Position numbers and translations under genes: made by a program
The notes under the pieces: model-generated
Database searches by the model: none
The model's input: only the letters and a program-made list of their open reading frames with translations
Told to the model about the DNA's origin: nothing
DNA from: Thiothrix sp.
Lineage (GTDB): Bacteria; Pseudomonadota; Gammaproteobacteria; Thiotrichales; Thiotrichaceae
Length of the DNA stretch: 64,000 bases
Assembly: GCF_028714775.1 (NCBI RefSeq)
Contig: NZ_JAQTLS010000006.1
Coordinates: forward strand, 89,731-153,730
Reading direction: 5' to 3'
Part shown: positions 18,797 to 25,742 of the stretch, piece after piece
How the letters are laid out: every line of letters starts with the position of its first letter
How positions within the stretch are numbered: position 1 is the stretch's first letter

Positions 18797-18907
18797 TCAG
18801 CGTTTGGTATCGCATTTGCACTTGTGTTTGAGGATGGTTGTCACCACCGCGATGGTGATCGGGATGATGATGTCCGTGAGGACGGGGGCCGCAATGATTG
18901 GCAGCAT
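18797..18907 (-). CDS. Small hydrophobic peptide 1 with Cys-X-Cys tail (36 aa)
   Basis: A 36-residue reading frame starting ATG at 18907 with a strong AAGGAGAA ribosome site eight bases upstream. The first two thirds (MLPIIAAPVLTDIIIPIT and on) are hydrophobic enough to span a membrane; the tail is KHKCKCDTKR. It is the last of four consecutive small genes before the radical SAM gene, separated from it by a hairpin. It could be a precursor peptide modified at its Cys-X-Cys tail, or a small membrane peptide resembling type I toxins. Reality is supported by the ribosome site and by the shared pattern with the neighbouring frames. Confidence 0.65.
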   Translation of the reverse strand: MLPIIAAPVLTDIIIPITIAVVTTILKHKCKCDTKR

Positions 18908-18928
18908 GGTTGTTCTCCTTGTGTCGGT

Positions 18929-19003
18929 TTAGGGTTTGTTGCAGGGGCAGTTGGCTTTAGCGACAACAGCCGCGACGATCATGACGATTAGGATAATGGG
19001 CAT
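18929..19003 (-). CDS. Small hydrophobic peptide 2 with Cys-X-Cys tail (24 aa)
   Basis: A 24-residue frame starting ATG at 19003, preceded by GAAGGAGAA at optimal spacing. It begins MPIILIVMIVAAVVAKA, a single hydrophobic helix, and ends NCPCNKP. The layout, hydrophobic segment then Cys-X-Cys then a few polar residues, is the same as in peptides 1 and 3, although the sequences are otherwise divergent. It follows peptide 3 and precedes peptide 1 by 21 bases. Confidence 0.62.
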   Translation of the reverse strand: MPIILIVMIVAAVVAKANCPCNKP

Positions 19004-19043
19004 AGTGTTCTCCTTCGCTTTTACGGATTACTGTGTTTATTTT

Positions 19044-19071
19044 GTGCAGGTGGCCTTATGACCGCCTGCAC
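19044..19071 (-). other. Hairpin between small genes 3 and 2
   Basis: GTGCAGGTGG (19044-19053) and CCGCCTGCAC (19062-19071) can form a ten-position stem with one mismatch or wobble and an eight-base loop. No T-run follows on the minus strand. It is one of three hairpins interspersed among the small genes. Confidence 0.6.
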
Positions 19072-19083
19072 GTTGGTTGTGGC

Positions 19084-19164
19084 TCAGTCGTCGTTGTCGC
19101 AGTCGCAGTTATGGTCGAGGATTACGGTGACGATGGCAGTGATGATGTTGATGATCAGGTTCAT
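19084..19164 (-). CDS. Small hydrophobic peptide 3 with Cys-X-Cys tail (26 aa)
   Basis: A 26-residue frame starting ATG at 19164 with a near-perfect TAAGGAGG ribosome site. It begins MNLIINIITAIVTVILD, one hydrophobic helix, and ends HNCDCDNDD with a strongly acidic tail. Peptide 1 by contrast has a basic tail, so charge varies while the Cys-X-Cys is kept. It lies between two hairpins. Confidence 0.65.
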   Translation of the reverse strand: MNLIINIITAIVTVILDHNCDCDNDD

Positions 19165-19227
19165 GGTTGCCTCCTTAACGGCGTGTAATAAAGTGGGCGT
19201 AGGTTAAGGCATTTGGATGGCTGCTTA

Positions 19228-19259
19228 ACCGATGGCAAACTTGCGAACTTGCCATCGGT
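19228..19259 (-). other. Hairpin between small genes 4 and 3
   Basis: An 11-base perfect inverted repeat: ACCGATGGCAA (19228-19238) and TTGCCATCGGT (19249-19259), with a ten-base loop. There is no T-run on the minus strand. Confidence 0.7.
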
Positions 19260-19266
19260 CGGTGTC

Positions 19267-19371
19267 TCAGTGGACGATGATTACGTCGTGGAGGATGTCC
19301 CACCAATCACGTGGACGGCGGGCATGGAACGGGAAGTGCTTATCCTTGGGGATACGTGGGATGCAGTTCAT
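19267..19371 (-). CDS. Small peptide 4 (34 aa), first of the small-gene cluster
   Basis: A 34-residue frame starting ATG at 19371 with GAGGAC upstream. Unlike the other three it is polar and aromatic (MNCIPRIPKDKHF near the start, RDWWDILHDVIIVH at the end), with one Cys near the N-terminus and no Cys-X-Cys tail. It is the first small gene after the CARF protein gene, which stops 80 bases upstream. Its role, if any, is unknown; of the four frames it is the least certain. Confidence 0.5.
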   Translation of the reverse strand: MNCIPRIPKDKHFPFHARRPRDWWDILHDVIIVH

Positions 19372-19450
19372 GTTGTTGTCCTCATCTGTTGTTTCGATGG
19401 GGACAGTTTGAATGAAAAAATCAGGGCAACGATTTACACAAGCTTGCTGG

Positions 19451-20614
19451 TTAAAAAATGGGCTTCTTGAGTTGTTTTACAGGGTATTCAAAACTGATGT
19501 GTTCAGGCTTCAACTCGTCAGATAAGCTGTATTGCATGGCGTTTTTTTTTCCGCTTGATTGTAGTAAATAGGCTTTTGCTTTGGGCTTGCCGAGTGTCGC
19601 ATTAAGTTTTTTATTAATGTTCGTGCGTGGTGCACCAAAGTAGTCGGTATCCATGCTATTAACGCTCTCCTCAGCATGGATGTAATGTCCAGATTCCTTG
19701 GATAGTTCGGCATAAACGGCTTTGAATTCTTCGGCAAGTACCGACTTTGTCACTTTGTCAGCTAACGTAATGACAACTTTTCCGGCTTTGTGACGTTGCA
19801 ACATCCATACATATAATGCCAGTTGAGCAGGTGGCAACTTGATTTCTTCCCCGCCGCAATACAGTGTTACCACAGCCTCGTAAACGATACGCACGCTAAT
19901 AGGTGCAAGCTGCCTTTGAGCAATGGCGATAATGTCGCTGTAACTTTTGTCGGAGTCATTCAATAAATCATCAGTCAAACCATCACGCAGGCGGATGAAG
20001 GGTAATTTGCCCAGCATTACGTTGACATCGCGGGCATCGAAGCTATCACCCGTCCACTGGTTGGTAATTATCTGACTCTGTGCAGTGGGGTAGTAAAAAC
20101 CGGGTACAGCGTAGCGGTCATCGACCAATACATGTGACATACAGTCTTGGATGCGTCCGAAAACTGACATGGCGTAACCAAGATAATAGGTCATAGTCTT
20201 ACGTCCACCAGCAATGGAAACATGCAGGCTGGAATCTTCTTTTGTCAGTTTGCGCACTTTATCGGTGATGAAGTTTGCGGCAATTTCATTTTCTTCTGAT
20301 GTGGTAATGTCATTCAGATACCGCTTGTCTTTACCAATGCAGCACAGGTGAATTTTGTTGGAAGCGGGGGGTATCATTCCATAGTCACGATACAGTTGGT
20401 AAATCTTGCCCGTATCACCCAGCAGTTTTTCTTGTAGATTTGCGTAAACTCCTGCTGTGGTGATGATATATATTTCCGTCGGCAGATAAGGTGGTTCTGC
20501 TTTTTGGGTCAGTGCGTAAAGTGTTTCAGTAACAATCGCAGGTGTGCCGCCTGCGACCGCCAATAAAATACGCTGCTCAAAGTCTTCCGGTTTGGTTTTA
20601 GTTATTGTTGTCAT
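19451..20614 (-). CDS. CARF protein, NE0113 (TIGR02584) family, copy 1
   Basis: A 387-residue CRISPR accessory protein. The N-terminal CARF-like Rossmann domain has ILLAVAGGTPAIVTETLYAL, TEIYIITT, then the ligand-loop motif SIAGGRKTMTYYLGYAMS and SHVLVDD. This family is annotated as a Csm6-type ring nuclease, which would bind cyclic oligoadenylate and degrade it. The C-terminal 130 residues (LPPAQLALYVWML, NINKKLNATLG, AYLLQSS) look like a winged-helix unit; no HEPN R-X4-H motif was seen. It overlaps the CARF-HEPN RNase gene by 17 bases, consistent with pairing an effector with its off-switch. A second family member lies at 31776-32903. Confidence 0.82.
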   Translation of the reverse strand: MTTITKTKPEDFEQRILLAVAGGTPAIVTETLYALTQKAEPPYLPTEIYIITTAGVYANLQEKLLGDTGKIYQLYRDYGMIPPASNKIHLCCIGKDKRYLNDITTSEENEIAANFITDKVRKLTKEDSSLHVSIAGGRKTMTYYLGYAMSVFGRIQDCMSHVLVDDRYAVPGFYYPTAQSQIITNQWTGDSFDARDVNVMLGKLPFIRLRDGLTDDLLNDSDKSYSDIIAIAQRQLAPISVRIVYEAVVTLYCGGEEIKLPPAQLALYVWMLQRHKAGKVVITLADKVTKSVLAEEFKAVYAELSKESGHYIHAEESVNSMDTDYFGAPRTNINKKLNATLGKPKAKAYLLQSSGKKNAMQYSLSDELKPEHISFEYPVKQLKKPIF

Positions 20615-21830
20615 GCTTGATGCCCTGTGATGATGATTTTCCTAGTGTCCGCCAGTTTTTGATGTAGTCGCCGAGGGTGGCACGCAGGGATTGCTCATTT
20701 TGCAGAACTTTACTAGATTCTTGTCGCCAGCCTTTGATGCCATGCGCCATGCCGTTACGGATGTCACTGAGACGTGCAAAACGTCCATCAGTCTTTTGCA
20801 TGGTTTTTCGGTTGGTTTCGCGCTGGTCGTTAAATTCACTTTGCTGGTCATTAGGCATTGAGTCACTCAGGCAAGCTTCTTGAGTAAAGATGCTGGCACG
20901 TAGATAGTCACCTTGGTGGTAGTAGGCATCTGCAAGTGAGGCTTCCCATTCGGCACGTTGGTTTGGTTTCCACCATGAGAGGCGGCGTTTGAGTTCGTCA
21001 CCAAACAAGGAAAGGAATGTGCCGTTACGCCGATCTAATGCCTGATTTAGGCTGGAAAGCTTTTGCCGTGCTTTGACCACATTAGTGGTACGTTCAAAGA
21101 ATGCTGCTTCGCGTAGGGTTTGGCATTCGGTATCGCTCCAACCTTCATTTGGCAATAAGTCAGCAAATGGAGCATAGTTACCGCTAGCATCGTAAGCGGC
21201 GAAGGCTTGAATCCAATCCATCGTTCGCAACAAGCCGCGCAAGTTCAGCACAGGGGTTTTACCCGCTTGGGTCATATCCAGTGCGCCGTAGTAGATACCT
21301 TCGACCTCAATGCGCTTGACCCGTTCCAGATAATGCGCTGCCAATAAACCTAGCATGGGAAGGTGTCGGAAACCGTGGGTTACATCCATGATGACATGTT
21401 CTTGTGGTTGGATGTGGTTAGCAATTGCGGCAAGAATACCAATCTGTTCAGAGGTATCACGGGCATAGGGAATGATCTTCATCTCGACGGCACAACCAAG
21501 ACGTTTTTCAATTAGTGGTGCGAATTCGTTCAAGATAGTTTCATTCACGCTGTTGCTTTGCGTCAACTCCATCAGACGCAAGCGGCTGCTTTCTTGTTCT
21601 GTGTCGGTGGCATGGTCTTCGATCAGCACATCCCACATGCTACCGGATGTCCCCAGCAACAGAATTTTTCCCGGTTGCACATGTTCAGCCAAAGCAAACC
21701 CAAAGTAAGCAGTTTTGTATAATTTATCGTCGATTTGGTAGCTGGTTTGGCTATAGCCGCTATGGGGCTTTTTACCCAAAAAGCTAATTAGGGTAGGCTT
21801 GCTCAAGGTATTGGTGTCCTTATTTATCAT
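20598..21830 (-). CDS. CARF-HEPN ribonuclease, Csx1/Csx2 (TM1812) family
   Basis: A 410-residue type III effector predicted to be activated by cyclic oligoadenylate made by Cmr2. The N-terminal CARF domain has TLISFLGKKPHSGYSQ, ILLLGTSGSMWDVL and the loop VIMDVTHGFRHLPML. The C-terminal HEPN domain carries the RNase signature R-N-G-M-A-H near residues 357-362. Activated family members cleave RNA without sequence specificity, causing dormancy or cell death. The ATG at 21830 fits the family start; an in-frame extension of 23 codons upstream does not look like protein of this family. csx16 lies 10 bases upstream and the NE0113-family gene overlaps downstream. Confidence 0.9.
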   Translation of the reverse strand: MINKDTNTLSKPTLISFLGKKPHSGYSQTSYQIDDKLYKTAYFGFALAEHVQPGKILLLGTSGSMWDVLIEDHATDTEQESSRLRLMELTQSNSVNETILNEFAPLIEKRLGCAVEMKIIPYARDTSEQIGILAAIANHIQPQEHVIMDVTHGFRHLPMLGLLAAHYLERVKRIEVEGIYYGALDMTQAGKTPVLNLRGLLRTMDWIQAFAAYDASGNYAPFADLLPNEGWSDTECQTLREAAFFERTTNVVKARQKLSSLNQALDRRNGTFLSLFGDELKRRLSWWKPNQRAEWEASLADAYYHQGDYLRASIFTQEACLSDSMPNDQQSEFNDQRETNRKTMQKTDGRFARLSDIRNGMAHGIKGWRQESSKVLQNEQSLRATLGDYIKNWRTLGKSSSQGIKHDNNN

Positions 21831-21840
21831 GATATAACGT

Positions 21841-22134
21841 TCATTGTGATTTGTGGGCAGAATAGCCTTCCAACCGTGCACCGTAGCTGCGCATATCATC
21901 GGCTGTCAATTCCTTGCCCCGCGCACCAGCAGGCAGTTCCAGCGTAAGATGGAAATACCTGCTGCCGCGTGCGTTTACTTCAGCTACCAGATTGATTGGC
22001 AGTGTTCCAAGGATCGTGTCACCCGGCTGCACGATTTCCACATCGAAATGCGCTAGTCGCTCATCGACGTGAAAGCCTTCGGATTCTGCCCAGTCCGCAG
22101 CACCAGGGTGGCGGGAGATGAAGTAGGTAGTCAT
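21841..22134 (-). CDS. csx16: CRISPR-associated protein Csx16
   Basis: A 97-residue protein of the Csx16 (VVA1548) family, recognised by MTTYFISRHPGAADWAESEG, IVQPGDTILGTLPINLVAEV, RYFHLTLELP and ARGKELTADD. Csx16 is a small ring nuclease that degrades cyclic tetra-adenylate and so switches off CARF effectors. It is the first gene after an 87-base gap behind cmr6 that contains one copy of the shared palindrome, so it may start its own transcript with the CARF-HEPN RNase gene 10 bases downstream. Confidence 0.93.
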   Translation of the reverse strand: MTTYFISRHPGAADWAESEGFHVDERLAHFDVEIVQPGDTILGTLPINLVAEVNARGSRYFHLTLELPAGARGKELTADDMRSYGARLEGYSAHKSQ

Positions 22135-22195
22135 GGTATGCCTTTGTTGTTACAAGAATGCGCAATGTACCTCAAGGGAAACGGATTGGCAGGTT

Positions 22196-22209
22196 TGGCA
22201 AGCTTGTCA
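22196..22209. promoter_or_regulatory. Island palindrome, site 1 (one mismatch)
   Basis: TGGCAAGCTTGTCA, a 13-of-14 match to the palindrome found at four other gaps in the CRISPR island. It lies between the cmr6 stop and the csx16 start, on the upstream side of csx16. Confidence 0.6.
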
Positions 22210-22221
22210 TATAAATGAACA

Positions 22222-23334
22222 TCACATTATATCTAACAGTTCATTTAAGTTGCCTTGGCTACGGACAATAGCAGTTGCTGTTAACCTGTTTTTTTCCAAG
22301 AGCTTGCGCTTGTCATCGGATAGCTTTGCCAATAAGCCTTTGGCGGTTTCCCCCTTGATGGACGCACGCTTCTTATTGCCAAGTGCGGTAATTTCCCCAC
22401 TGCCTTTTTGGTATTGGAATGTGGCTTTTTCCCATTGCTCATCCTGTTTCTGGATCGTTGGTGCATTGGTTTTGTTAGCAGACTCTGGCTGCATTCCGCC
22501 ATAACCTGTTGCTGTTTTGCCACCTGCACCTGCTTGCTCCAAGACGCGATTCAATACATCCGCGACATCGGCTAAATCAATCGCTGGGCGTTTGCTGTCA
22601 GCATTTGGGTATTGGCGCAGCGCAAAACTGAACAGTAAAGTAACTTCTTTTGCCACCAAAAATGAAACCGGAACAGGGTCATGCCAGTCAGCAGGAACGG
22701 CTTCGGTTTGTCGAGTAACATCAGTGATGTCCCCACCTTTCTCATACCACTTCCCCATGTGAGGGGTCATGATGTCCACACCTAATGTCACGGGTTTGAT
22801 AGGCAACGCATCAAAGAAAACCAGATTACCCGCTTGACTGTCATAAACCTGTTTCGCAGGGTCTTTGTGGTCACTACCAAACCAATCGAACAGCAATTTC
22901 TGGCGATTTTCAAGCGTATCATCCAGATAGTTTTCAATGTAACTACGTACCAGTCCTTTAACCGCAGCACCCATTAGATAGGGCACGCCCAAGGTTGGAT
23001 GCCACGCGAAACCATTTTCTACCGGATGCGGATTGCCCATGCCAGTCACAAAATGCCAACTGGCTTTGAATACATGGCTTTGCCCTTGCAAGCTGGCGGC
23101 TAACCGCATTTGGGCTTGGATATGAGCGGCAAGCTGTTTGTCATCACCTGCTTTCTTGTTGGCGAAATTTCTGAGCAACCAGTAAGCATTCCCCATCTGG
23201 TTGTTATTGGTGGTTGGTTTTAATACATCCCAGTTGCGCGGGTCGTATTGGTCAAAGAAACGCTCGAACCACAGCCCAAGGTTGCCTTCACATTTAGTGG
23301 GTTTTTCACAGTTGGCGTATAACGGTGCTGTCAT
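22222..23334 (-). CDS. cmr6: Type III-B complex subunit Cmr6
   Basis: A 370-residue RAMP protein at the upper end of the Cmr filament. It contains the Cmr6 core TPHMGKWYEKGGD, PVPVSFLVAKEV, the glycine-rich GKTATGYGGM loop and the N-terminal GNPHPVENGFAWHPTLGVPYL, all typical. The C-terminal 80 residues form a Lys-rich extension beyond the RAMP core (KGSGEITALGNKKRASIKGE) which may be a small beta-barrel RNA-binding unit; this is inference. It overlaps cmr5 by four bases. Confidence 0.94.
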   Translation of the reverse strand: MTAPLYANCEKPTKCEGNLGLWFERFFDQYDPRNWDVLKPTTNNNQMGNAYWLLRNFANKKAGDDKQLAAHIQAQMRLAASLQGQSHVFKASWHFVTGMGNPHPVENGFAWHPTLGVPYLMGAAVKGLVRSYIENYLDDTLENRQKLLFDWFGSDHKDPAKQVYDSQAGNLVFFDALPIKPVTLGVDIMTPHMGKWYEKGGDITDVTRQTEAVPADWHDPVPVSFLVAKEVTLLFSFALRQYPNADSKRPAIDLADVADVLNRVLEQAGAGGKTATGYGGMQPESANKTNAPTIQKQDEQWEKATFQYQKGSGEITALGNKKRASIKGETAKGLLAKLSDDKRKLLEKNRLTATAIVRSQGNLNELLDIM

Positions 23335-23723
23335 TGTCCGCTTCCCCCTTGATTATCATCGCCATCAGTCATGAAGGCTTTGGCGAATTTCTTGACCCAA
23401 TCCATCAGGGCTTGTGCTTCGGCTTGAGCAAGACGGTAAGCGTGCATGTCTTTGGTTGTAATGCCTTCCAGCAAGTTGGCACAGCCTGCATACGGCTGAC
23501 CTTGTTGGCACAACCAACCAGATAGCAGGTTATACAACTCGCCATGCGTGTCACCTTTGGATTTGAAAAACGCGGCAGCTTGCCCCAATCCATTCATGTG
23601 AATCATCGCGGGTAAGTTGGAGGCGTAGCTTTTGTATTCTTTGTGGCTAATACGTGGGTTAGTCGCTGCTTGATTGACTTTTTCCAGGGCATATTTAGCA
23701 CGTTGTTGCTGGATGGTTTGCAT
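23331..23723 (-). CDS. cmr5: Type III-B complex subunit Cmr5
   Basis: A 130-residue helical small subunit that bridges Cmr2 and the filament. It begins MQTIQQQRAKYALEKV, typical of Cmr5, and contains SYASNLPAMIHMNGLGQAAAF. The ATG at 23723 has GGAGG upstream and its A is also the last base of the cmr4 stop codon, so the two genes are translationally coupled. The acidic tail reaches into the cmr6 start by four bases. Confidence 0.94.
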   Translation of the reverse strand: MQTIQQQRAKYALEKVNQAATNPRISHKEYKSYASNLPAMIHMNGLGQAAAFFKSKGDTHGELYNLLSGWLCQQGQPYAGCANLLEGITTKDMHAYRLAQAEAQALMDWVKKFAKAFMTDGDDNQGGSGQ

Positions 23724-24601
23724 TATTTGCCTCCCATGTTCTTGACTGCACACCAGCCCATACCGACGGTTTCATTGCCACCGACTTGTAGCCACGGTTT
23801 ATCAGTAAACAAGCCTGTAACCGCACCCAAGATGGCGCTTGCGGGCATTTCGGCATCTTTGGCACGGGCGTTGACGGCACTGATACCGACGTATAACAGC
23901 GTTTCCGGTGGTAAGGTTTCTTCGTACCACAATGCACCACTGCGGACGGTTTTGGTGTCAGAATCAATAGCAATGTGAGCATTGACGGGAGTGGCATGTT
24001 GGCACAAATGCGCGAACATATCGTTACTGACGATCACCAGTTGCTGTTGCAAGGCTGCTTGCGCATCATCACGCTGGATCAGATTTGCCAGTGAGGAAAT
24101 CAGGCTATCCACGTTTTCTGATTTTGCCTCAAAACGGTATTCCTCCAGGAAGAGTGCGCCAGCGGTGGTTTGCGTTGGTACAACGGCGTTATTCCCATTC
24201 ACCTCTGGAATGGCCACTTTTGCAGTGTTTACCCCAAAGCGGTCGGCATCACGTTGGAAACGTTTTAACGCATCGGGGCATGTTGCCCATTTGAACTGTG
24301 AGGTCAGGGAGCGGATCGGTAATAGTAACAAGCGTGCATCGCTGACCATGATTGCCCCGGCGTGTTCGCTGGCGTTGTTGGTGTCAGGGCCGAAAACGAA
24401 AGTCACGCTGGTATTGCTTTTGCCGTATTGGGTTTCAGCACGAGTGCGCAATGCGCCTTTCATCGCCGAGCCAAATACGCAAGGGTAGCCGTTATGCCCT
24501 TCACGTTGGATAGGTAGGTCGATAACGCCTGTGTTTGAACCTGTACCAGCGTGGATTGAGGTTTGTGCCAGTAAGCCCAGAATAGTGTTTGCTTGTTGCA
24601 T
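23723..24601 (-). CDS. cmr4: Type III-B backbone subunit Cmr4
   Basis: A 292-residue RAMP protein that forms the repeated backbone of the Cmr complex and supplies the Asp that cuts target RNA every six bases. Recognisable parts are LLAQTSIHAGTGSNTGVIDLPIQRE near the start, the GSAMKGALRTR loop, FGPDTNNASEHAGAI with a candidate catalytic acidic residue, and the C-terminal GGNETVGMGWC. The ATG at 24601 has AAAGGAA upstream. It follows cmr3 by 13 bases. Confidence 0.95.
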   Translation of the reverse strand: MQQANTILGLLAQTSIHAGTGSNTGVIDLPIQREGHNGYPCVFGSAMKGALRTRAETQYGKSNTSVTFVFGPDTNNASEHAGAIMVSDARLLLLPIRSLTSQFKWATCPDALKRFQRDADRFGVNTAKVAIPEVNGNNAVVPTQTTAGALFLEEYRFEAKSENVDSLISSLANLIQRDDAQAALQQQLVIVSNDMFAHLCQHATPVNAHIAIDSDTKTVRSGALWYEETLPPETLLYVGISAVNARAKDAEMPASAILGAVTGLFTDKPWLQVGGNETVGMGWCAVKNMGGK

Positions 24602-24614
24602 GATGTTGTTCCTT

Positions 24615-25742
24615 TTAATCTTTTGACCACAGCCCAGCCGCCAGATGACCGTAGCCATATGCACTGAGTTCGCCGATTTGTGTATTGTTTAAGGCTTGGA
24701 TAGCCGCTTGCGTATCGCCATTTTTGGCGGTGCAGAAGAACACGCTACCTGCCGGAATCAAGCTGGTGACAGCACGGGGTTGGTGCTTTGCCATATCCCA
24801 GCCGCCTTCGCGCAAGGCTTTGCCGGTAACTGCTCCGTGCAATTCCAGTTCAATGCCATTGAGTGTGCCTGTCCAGACCGTTTGGTTATCGCGTTCTTCG
24901 CGAGTAAAGCCGGGGAGCGGTTGCCATTCCTTGCCTGCTGGTTGGATGGATAACGGCGTTAGCAGGTACAACAGCAGCCCTTGTGGTTTGTTGCTGAGTA
25001 TCCTTGCGCTGGGGAACGCATCCGGTGAGCTTTTAACTTCTATGCAAGCAGTACGCCCCTCACCCCCTAAACGGATCATCGCTTTGGGTGGCATATCATT
25101 CGGCAAGCCGCTGGCATCCAGTTCAACCGACAGCCCTTGGTGAGGGCGGATGTGCTGGGTCTGATACAACAAGCCCTTTTCGACAGTACGGCTGGTGTTA
25201 TCGCGGGCAATACCAACCCGTGATTCCCGCCCGAATAAGTCTTTGGCAGTTTTAACGTGCTTGGCGTCTGGCTTGTCACCATTCAATACGGCAATCAGCC
25301 CATCGGCGGTTAGCCACGTATTTTCCAGGGGTTTGCTGCCTTTGGCATTGTCATTGGGTAACTTCGGTAGGCGTACCTGTTTGCCTAAGTCACACCAGAT
25401 GCCTTTAGTGTCCAACGTTAAGCGATAAAATATTTGGTCTTTTTGCATTAGCAACAAGGGTGCTGGGTAGAGGCGTTGACCATCCAATGCCAGCCATACA
25501 CCTTGGAAATGCAGCTTGCCCAAGTCATCGCCAAAACCGATATGCGCGACAGCGGGGTGGTTCACGTCGAATTCGCGCCAATTAACCTGCATCTGTTCGC
25601 CGATCAGGGTGCGGATTGCACCTGCTAATGTACGTACTGGCGGTGGGAAAACGCTTTGCAATTCGCCCATAGATTCCATCGGGCGTGACTCGCGGAAAAA
25701 CAGCGTGTCAGTGGCGTTAAATACCAATGTTTTTTTGCTCAT
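24615..25742 (-). CDS. cmr3: Type III-B complex subunit Cmr3
   Basis: A 375-residue RAMP protein that binds the crRNA 5' handle together with Cmr2. Typical features are FNATDTLFFRESRPMESMG, FPPPVRTLAGAIRT and the C-terminal glycine motif GELSAYGYGHLAAG. The start overlaps the cmr2 stop by four bases, giving coupled translation and the expected 1:1 ratio. Confidence 0.94.
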   Translation of the reverse strand: MSKKTLVFNATDTLFFRESRPMESMGELQSVFPPPVRTLAGAIRTLIGEQMQVNWREFDVNHPAVAHIGFGDDLGKLHFQGVWLALDGQRLYPAPLLLMQKDQIFYRLTLDTKGIWCDLGKQVRLPKLPNDNAKGSKPLENTWLTADGLIAVLNGDKPDAKHVKTAKDLFGRESRVGIARDNTSRTVEKGLLYQTQHIRPHQGLSVELDASGLPNDMPPKAMIRLGGEGRTACIEVKSSPDAFPSARILSNKPQGLLLYLLTPLSIQPAGKEWQPLPGFTREERDNQTVWTGTLNGIELELHGAVTGKALREGGWDMAKHQPRAVTSLIPAGSVFFCTAKNGDTQAAIQALNNTQIGELSAYGYGHLAAGLWSKD

